Below are positions 58,901-64,000 of a stretch of 64,000 nucleotides of DNA, one piece after another. The stretch spans positions 992,001-1,056,000 of the forward strand of contig JAMXDE010000019.1 of assembly GCA_026770025.1 (NCBI GenBank). The letters run 5' to 3'. The notes beneath the pieces are model-generated. The model was not told the DNA's origin. It ran no database searches and worked only from the letters and a program-made list of their open reading frames with translations. Source of the stretch: Craspedostauros australis (lineage: Eukaryota > Bacillariophyta > Bacillariophyceae > Mastogloiales > Achnanthaceae). The position numbers were made by a program, and so were the translations under genes. Within the stretch, counting starts at the first letter, position 1, and every line of letters starts with the position of its first letter.

Positions 58901-61900
58901 AACACCGCAGACCAACGCCAGGCACAACACAGCACGCAATACTGGACCGACAGGGTGTGATCAAAACTGATCATCTCTTCCCTGGCCAACAGGTCTCCGT
59001 GGATCACTTCGTGGGACGCACGCTGGGCCGCCTATTCACTGGAAGGGGCAAATCAGACGCCTCGGAGATGTACAAGGGCGGAGCGATGTTTGTGGATCAT
59101 GCATCAGGGTACATTCACGTGGAACCTGTTGCATCCCTCACCACTCATGCAACCCTCGAAGCCAAGACACGATTTGAGTCCATGTGTCGCGATGTGGGCG
59201 TGCCAGTGCGCTCGTACCTATCGGACAATGCCACCACCTTCACATCTCCAGACTACACTAAACACCTCGAGCGCTTCCACCAAGTGCATCGCTTCGCCGG
59301 AGTCGGTGCCCATCATCACAACGGAGTGGCCGAGCGGAGCATCCGTACCATCATCTCCATGGCACGCACGATGATGATGCATCAGAGCATCCACTGGCCG
59401 ACAATGTTTGACGCACAGCATTGGCCCATGGCGGTCGTGCATGCAGCGTACATTCATAATCGGGTCCCCAACGCAGCCACCGGATTGACACCAATGGACA
59501 TCCTGTCGCGTACGCGCATTCCGCTGAAGCAACTCCACAACCTTCATGTGTGGGGCAGCCCAGTGTACGTGTTGAACAAAGCCCTTGGCGATGGCCGCAA
59601 GATCCCACGATGGGAACCACGCGGAGAACGGTATGTCAACATGGGCCTCTCCACCCGCCACGCATCAACAGTCCCCCTGGTGTTGTCACCACGGACAGGA
59701 TCCATCACTCCGCAATTTCACGTCGTTTTTGACGATTGGTTCGCAACCATCGCAACCAACCCAAGCGACCTTCCCGACTACAACACTAGTGAGTGGACCC
59801 ACATGTTCGGCGATACAACCTACCAGATTCCTTTCGACGACGAAGACATCATCGCCATGGAAGAAAGAGACATCGAACGTGAAGACGCAAACGATCATCG
59901 ACGGTTTCACTCAATCAACGATGTGCCGATGCCACCGCCGTCATCAGGCGCGCAACAAGCACCCACGCGAACTCCAATCGACACGGATCCACCAGCTCAC
60001 ATTTTGAGGCAGCCATCGGAACCGGAAGTGAACAACGACGCAACACCGATCGATCAAGTGCAACCACCTCAACCAACCTCTCAACCATTGGACACTGTTC
60101 ACAACGACACACTCACGTCACCAGTGCCACAAACAGAGGGAGCTGAGGAGCTACCGGAACGCATCACCACGACCTCGCCGAGCCTGTTGTCACCAACAGA
60201 GGGAGCGACAAACGACGACGAAAGTGGTGTCATGCCGATCTCAAGTGATTCTCCTCCAGCTTCGCCACCTCGTGAACCCATCCACGCGCCAACGAAAAGA
60301 GACAAGGCCAAACCAACCAGGCCGCCTCCACTTCGCCGCTCGGAGCGTATCAACAAGCGAGAGCCAAGAGAACGCAAAACCGTCGAGCGGCTCACCTACG
60401 ACAAGCTAGGGGGCAAAGTCGTGTGGGCAGATGAAGACACGCTACCCATCGAAGCTAGCGCGAACGTGACAACTCAACACACAGGCAACCCCAGCAAGAC
60501 CCAAGCGGTGCAGGCCATGAAGAAGGTCCTACTGGAGTGCCGTCAGTCGCTCATGGAGTTCACAGAGCACCCTGACGACCAGGTAACACAAAAAGCCAAG
60601 GTCCTGGTCCGTGACGCGGAATCCATGCTCCGAAATTTGAAAACCATCGATACCGAAGAGCTACAAAAGGACGAACGGCGTTGGGCGCAGGGCGACCTCG
60701 AGATGGAACGGATGCTACGTGCAAGACAGCTCGAGATCCGGGCCGAGATGCGTAGGGAACAAGAGGAGGCAGCGGCCGATGAAGCAACATCGCCGCATGA
60801 ACACCACATCCTCATGATGAGCAACCAATCCGGCTCGTCCTCAGAGGACGACGACTCATTCCCCGGTCACCCCATGGACCCCATCGACATCGGTCACCTG
60901 TGGCCACACCACGTCAACATCACTCGGCACATCCGCCACTACTTTGACCATGTGGTGCAGTTCCGATTCCCGACGGAGGCCGCAAGGAGCCAGTGCATCT
61001 ACTACGCCATCCGTAGGTTCGTTGACGCCGTCGACGAAATGCTCGAAACAGGTGAGTATCACCTCCCCGTCTCGTACTTCGGATTCATACCAAGAACACA
61101 AGGCCAGCGGTATACTCTGGAGCGAGCCATTGCGGCCATGGAGAACGGTCTACGGCCACCGGACGAAGATGAACGGGTACAAGACTTCATGCGACGAGCA
61201 GGCTTCGCGTGGCATCTCATCACGCATGACGAGCGATTTGAGATCGGAATACTTCACCTGCACATCCAACTCGGAGTCGCACCCGAGGTACCACCAACGA
61301 TCATGGCCCCACCGAGCGAATTCGAACCGGCCGAACAGCACGCTTCGGCATCAACTCACTACGCCCACCGACCACCGCAGCATGACGATGAAACCGACGA
61401 ACACTACGCGATGGCAGCAGCGGTCGAACACGACGACAACGACGACCACAGTGCCCTCATCGCATACGACTTGCTCAGCTTCTTCACCAGCGGCGGTGAC
61501 CTCGATATCGCAGATCGTCACTACAGCTACAAGGCATCAAAAGCTGACCCTGACACCCTTTCCTTCAACGAGGCAATGAATGACGACAACAAAAGCGAAT
61601 GGATGGCCGCCGCGCACAAGGAAATTCACGACCTCACCAACAAAGGAACGTGGATTGAGGTGCCAAAATCCTCCACCACCGATCGCATCTTCCCGGGGAC
61701 ATGGGTATTCCGACGCAAGCGAATGCCCGACGGCACGGTCAAGAAATACAAAGGCCGATGGTGCTGCAGAGGCGATATGATGACCGAAACGGAAGCGACC
61801 TACGCTCCGGTCGTCGCATGGTCGTCCGTTCGCGTCTTTCTCATCCTTTCCATTTTGCTCCGCTGGGTTACGACATCGATCGATTTTTCGAACGCGTTCG

Positions 61901-63123
61901 TCCAAGCCGACATCCACCGACCTGTCTACTTACACCTCCCTCGCGGTTTCCGATCAACAAATGGACCTGACACATGCCTCAAGCTGATTAAAAGCCTTTA
62001 TGGTCTCACCATAGCTCCCAAGCTATGGTATCAGCATCTCGTGCGCGCACTCCTTGCGGAAGGGTTTCACGCGTGTGATCAAGAGAAGTGCCTGTTCATG
62101 CGCGACGGCATGATGATCGTTCTCTACGTGGACGACGCTGGCATCGCTTCGCGTACGGAAGAAGAGGCAGACGCATTCATCGAGTCCATGCGCAAACGCG
62201 GATTTGATCTCACACGCGAAGGCACGTTCACGGAATTTCTGGGAATATCACTGCACCGAGACCCCAAAAACAACACCATCCACCTCAAGCAAACCGGGCA
62301 AATCAACAAGATCATCGAGGCCACCGGCATGCAACACTGCAAACCAAACGTGACACCAACAACACAACTCGCCCTTGGCGCCTCAACCGACCAACCGCCA
62401 ATGAAGGAAGCATGGAACTACCGCTCCATCGTCGGCATGCTGCTCTACCTAACTACGAACACACGCCCCGACTTGGCCTTCGCCGTCTCTCAAGTGGCCC
62501 GATTCAGCAACGATCCTCGCCAACCGCACGCAAAGGCTATCAAGATGATCGTGCGATACCTCCGCCACACCAACACCATGGGCACCATCGTACGACCAAC
62601 GGGCCAACTCAACCTGGAATGCTACGTCGATGCCGATTTTGCTGGTCTATACAAGCGCGAGTCCGACGATTCCCCCAACGCAGTACGCTCACGTACCGGC
62701 TATGTCATCATCCTCGGTGGCTGCCCGCTCGTGTGGAAATCGAAGCTGCAGACGGAGATCGCCTTATCGACAATGGAGTCGGAATACGCCGCGTTGTCTC
62801 TTGCCATGCGCGCCCTCATCCCCATGCAACAACTCATCAACGAAGTGAATGCATCAACACACCTCAACCAACCGCTGCAAACCAACATTCAATGCACCGT
62901 TTTTGAAGACAACGAGGCGTGCATCTCACTGGCAACAAACCACAAGGTCACGGCGCGAACCAAACACTTTCTCACCAAATGGCACTTCTTCTGGCACTGG
63001 GTCAAGGAAGGCTTCATCCGAATCCTACACGTACCAACACCACATCAGGTCGCTGACATCTTCACCAAGGGCCTTGCGCGGGATGCATTCGAGCACCTGC
63101 GACAAATGCTCATGGGATGGTGA
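55930..63123 (+). CDS. Element C Gag-Pol polyprotein
   Basis: 2397 residues, same plan as element A. Gag shares KPIMGGLTKAGRHWVPWTGG and SSQQQRVLHNGSDS. Zinc motif CAKCRHWRISHGTAGH is near 513. The two-segment hydrophobic hairpin is at about 563-625 (ILTGSFLALCSVQIAVLGI, MMWMTTAIVLFALH). Protease WDTGAS is near 781, against DSGAS in A. The integrase zinc finger (HYRLGH ... CAAC) is near 940; DDE residues are near 1024, 1098 and 1134. The linker from about 1300 to 1850 contains a helical domain (about 1655-1790) that resembles the one in A. RT has YVDD near 2066. RNase H starts CYVDADFA near 2233 and ends VADIFTKGLARDAF. All catalytic motifs are present. Gag and the linker have diverged much more from A than integrase and RT. 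Confidence 0.96.
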   Translation: MSVQGEDTSISSEERRLEAFVERLNQQAAQALRDLNESRISRGAAPIPAQQRDQTAAGQGEGETAQDNDGDANDQPNPGETEGTARCGGNVGNPTESTGGAFPFDADEDPIGPETTYVAYESEDKPEKPIMGGLTKAGRHWVPWTGGKPNVEWTGLVEDAATSYDSSQQQRVLHNGSDSKNQPEREKGIRPRFRIGDNRERMLRLLKDHMSTAGLISMTYMRSNEHPDEMVCVLDAPGSTTISQATDHHDFYRHLWDRYDKQNNASAARFLRDSLDPDLEDRLMNRIKPKYQQDFNVIFTELIKSITSSSLDKYARLQEKVRKTTPQKFQGENIQAMADALRIMCKELQDADQFEISLLHTMTDNFFMAGGRTTSGERYRHRILDISDRLRRLIEEKSLKTYERAEPHLLREDLTWMDICSVAEDAYLNELQGNSWHANRHSRDRNIPRMHANHTSTTKEARLLEQHKGGKRQGAKNKSTTKRAQPKKDPWITTPPRKGEPQQKLMNDKTFHWCAKCRHWRISHGTAGHIDDFQRKLKSPQLEIDHAAWTCLSAEAHVSEHAWWTAVWDAFTSFDTINILTGSFLALCSVQIAVLGIECDWYVMSTMMWMTTAIVLFALHTSVPRHYQPISTRTSHATNVWKKKQRKRFKTNQRFYHRPAAPASSLYDSVFGNDDFKHFLHDKRTTIAKFDAPRANHRNKTRRVRRFRGTSQNSCRAKHTPSPARPPDQRNEARPSEHASANVLANAYYALTAIFGCKHAFAAPHKVEEVIPSGGSFNVVWDTGASICVTNDMNDFVGPTSAPTTPTFLNGFLRRTKVKTKGTVEWSILDTNGKPRSLRLPAFYVPGSSVKLISTTSLLHEYKGENIIVEATNIKLSGIPGNKERGSIIAHNRKANRLPTSRAYRTGDLSDVPAALTTTITSVAQQNQNLSQPQKELLKWHYRLGHLSFRRVQFLLRSGALVNTEASRKMQTAAARVQECPLCAACQFGKQHRRPTPGTTQHAILDRQGVIKTDHLFPGQQVSVDHFVGRTLGRLFTGRGKSDASEMYKGGAMFVDHASGYIHVEPVASLTTHATLEAKTRFESMCRDVGVPVRSYLSDNATTFTSPDYTKHLERFHQVHRFAGVGAHHHNGVAERSIRTIISMARTMMMHQSIHWPTMFDAQHWPMAVVHAAYIHNRVPNAATGLTPMDILSRTRIPLKQLHNLHVWGSPVYVLNKALGDGRKIPRWEPRGERYVNMGLSTRHASTVPLVLSPRTGSITPQFHVVFDDWFATIATNPSDLPDYNTSEWTHMFGDTTYQIPFDDEDIIAMEERDIEREDANDHRRFHSINDVPMPPPSSGAQQAPTRTPIDTDPPAHILRQPSEPEVNNDATPIDQVQPPQPTSQPLDTVHNDTLTSPVPQTEGAEELPERITTTSPSLLSPTEGATNDDESGVMPISSDSPPASPPREPIHAPTKRDKAKPTRPPPLRRSERINKREPRERKTVERLTYDKLGGKVVWADEDTLPIEASANVTTQHTGNPSKTQAVQAMKKVLLECRQSLMEFTEHPDDQVTQKAKVLVRDAESMLRNLKTIDTEELQKDERRWAQGDLEMERMLRARQLEIRAEMRREQEEAAADEATSPHEHHILMMSNQSGSSSEDDDSFPGHPMDPIDIGHLWPHHVNITRHIRHYFDHVVQFRFPTEAARSQCIYYAIRRFVDAVDEMLETGEYHLPVSYFGFIPRTQGQRYTLERAIAAMENGLRPPDEDERVQDFMRRAGFAWHLITHDERFEIGILHLHIQLGVAPEVPPTIMAPPSEFEPAEQHASASTHYAHRPPQHDDETDEHYAMAAAVEHDDNDDHSALIAYDLLSFFTSGGDLDIADRHYSYKASKADPDTLSFNEAMNDDNKSEWMAAAHKEIHDLTNKGTWIEVPKSSTTDRIFPGTWVFRRKRMPDGTVKKYKGRWCCRGDMMTETEATYAPVVAWSSVRVFLILSILLRWVTTSIDFSNAFVQADIHRPVYLHLPRGFRSTNGPDTCLKLIKSLYGLTIAPKLWYQHLVRALLAEGFHACDQEKCLFMRDGMMIVLYVDDAGIASRTEEEADAFIESMRKRGFDLTREGTFTEFLGISLHRDPKNNTIHLKQTGQINKIIEATGMQHCKPNVTPTTQLALGASTDQPPMKEAWNYRSIVGMLLYLTTNTRPDLAFAVSQVARFSNDPRQPHAKAIKMIVRYLRHTNTMGTIVRPTGQLNLECYVDADFAGLYKRESDDSPNAVRSRTGYVIILGGCPLVWKSKLQTEIALSTMESEYAALSLAMRALIPMQQLINEVNASTHLNQPLQTNIQCTVFEDNEACISLATNHKVTARTKHFLTKWHFFWHWVKEGFIRILHVPTPHQVADIFTKGLARDAFEHLRQMLMGW

Positions 63124-63205
63124 TGGCACCACAAATTGTGAACTGTTGATCGAACGATGGAGGTTTTTACACCGGGGACATGCTTCGCACTACGCCGAGA
63201 GGGAG

Positions 63206-63748
63206 AGTTGGGACAGACTAGCTCCGGGACTGACTCGGGACTTGACTGTCCATTCCGCGTACACGGTATTCGGTACCCAAGACCGATACTGTGATGAAAG
63301 GCTACCACACACACGATGTGTAGTTGAACTGCAATCCATGCGTTGCTCGCCCTCCAGCTCATGCACCCCTGCCACCTGTCCAGCTCGTCACTCTGCCGAA
63401 CATGCACCCATCTTGAAGCATATCCATGTGAATGGATCAGCTGCTGCTCTATGGGTGACGATACTGGAAGACTGTATGTGTGCAGGATCACCACGGCATG
63501 CTGCTGCGCAACAAAGAACGGCTGAAGTACGACAGCACGAACCCCACCTTTTTACTCGATCGTCCTATCAATAGTTAGCTTAACACATAAAACAAGCAAT
63601 CAGAAACATTCTTACCAGCTTACTTCCAAGTCTACTACAGTTACATCATCGTCCGATACAGCTTTGTTCTCAACATCAAACGGCGTCAAAACCGGTTGAA
63701 GGACAAACCATCCTCCTGACAACGTGCAGAAGACACGGAATACTAACT
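63206..63748 (+). repeat. 3' LTR of element C
   Basis: Follows the polypurine tract directly; identical to the 5' LTR but for one base by eye. Confidence 0.96.
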
Positions 63749-63886
63749 CTCCTCACCGCTTCTGGCGAAAGGCAACAGAGCGTTTTGTCGACTTGTCGCT
63801 CCGATAGTTCGCCGCTTCCACATGGTCTTCGTCGAGGCTTCTTCGTTTGTGTTTGTGTCCCTCTCATCTGATCCGACCTTTCAGCA

Positions 63887-64000
63887 ATGATCACTTCAAT
63901 GCAAGTCCTCATCACGGTTGTTATCTTCCTCCTGCATTCGGATCCTGTCTGCATCGCAGCACCAGCAACTGCTACAAATGCTGCTACAACTATTGAGATG
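63887..64000 (+). CDS. Start of a secreted protein gene, 3' end outside window
   Basis: ATG at 63887 opens 38 codons to the window edge. Residues 5-25 (MQVLITVVIFLLHSDPVCIA) form a signal peptide with likely cleavage after CIAA, followed by an Ala/Thr-rich stretch. The family cannot be known from 38 residues. Its upstream region was split by element C, whose 3' LTR ends 138 bases before the ATG. Expression from the LTR, or loss of upstream control, is possible. Confidence 0.6.
   Translation, partial: MITSMQVLITVVIFLLHSDPVCIAAPATATNAATTIEM

Larger units (their letters stand above)
55033..63748 (+). mobile_element. Element C: full-length 8.7-kb single-ORF Copia retrotransposon
   Basis: LTRs of 543 bases (55033-55575 and 63206-63748) differ at one base by eye (A/T near 55438/63608). 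CTCCT is duplicated (55028-55032, 63749-63753). LTRs begin AGTTGGGAC and end CTAACT. The primer-binding site (55576-55590) and polypurine tract GAGAGGGAG (63197-63205) are identical to those of element A, though the LTR bodies differ. One intact Gag-Pol ORF. It lies about 130 bases upstream of a host start codon. Confidence 0.97.

Overview
This is eukaryotic nuclear DNA: genes carry GT-AG introns and most of the sequence is eukaryotic LTR retrotransposon. The host is most likely a stramenopile, probably a diatom or close relative. Three things point there: a secreted gametolysin-type (M11) protein with P/S-rich linkers and an S/K-rich tail, a protein with two copies of a module I associate with diatom proteins, and Copia polyproteins that resemble the diatom CoDi groups. 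That assignment is inference from family recall, not a search.

Host genes. 1-3.5 kb holds KRR1 (minus, runs off the left edge), a SpoU/TrmH RNA methyltransferase (minus) and an unrecognised S/T-rich protein (minus). 13.5-19 kb holds a PX-BAR sorting nexin and a large disordered protein with two related modules (both plus). 19.4-32.8 kb is one GT61-type glycosyltransferase gene (minus), split by an 11.8-kb retrotransposon; removing the element and one target-site copy restores a continuous frame. 33.1-36.9 kb is a five-exon M11 metalloprotease homologue (minus) whose zinc-binding residues are all replaced. At 63.9 kb a secreted protein starts and runs off the right edge.

Mobile DNA. 5.9-10.5 kb is a composite: a 28-bp perfect inverted repeat, twin arrays of a 20-bp repeat, and between them a decayed LTR element (minus). 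11.24-11.70 kb is a 33-copy array of a 14-bp unit. Element I (20331-32159) is a two-ORF Copia with an 865-residue tail after RNase H and a probable +1 shifty-stop frameshift. 37.9-38.7 kb is a Copia pol fragment. 41161-54738 is a DNA transposon with about 154-bp terminal inverted repeats and a probable DDE transposase; single-ORF Copia element A (42209-51352) is inserted in its transposase gene. Copia element C (55033-63748), related to A, sits just upstream of the last host gene.

Order of events: LTR pairs of I, A and C differ by about 1, 3 and 1 bases by eye, so these three are recent. The DNA transposon is older (frameshifted transposase) and the 6.6-9.9 kb element is oldest (LTRs roughly 80% alike, gag and pol full of stops).
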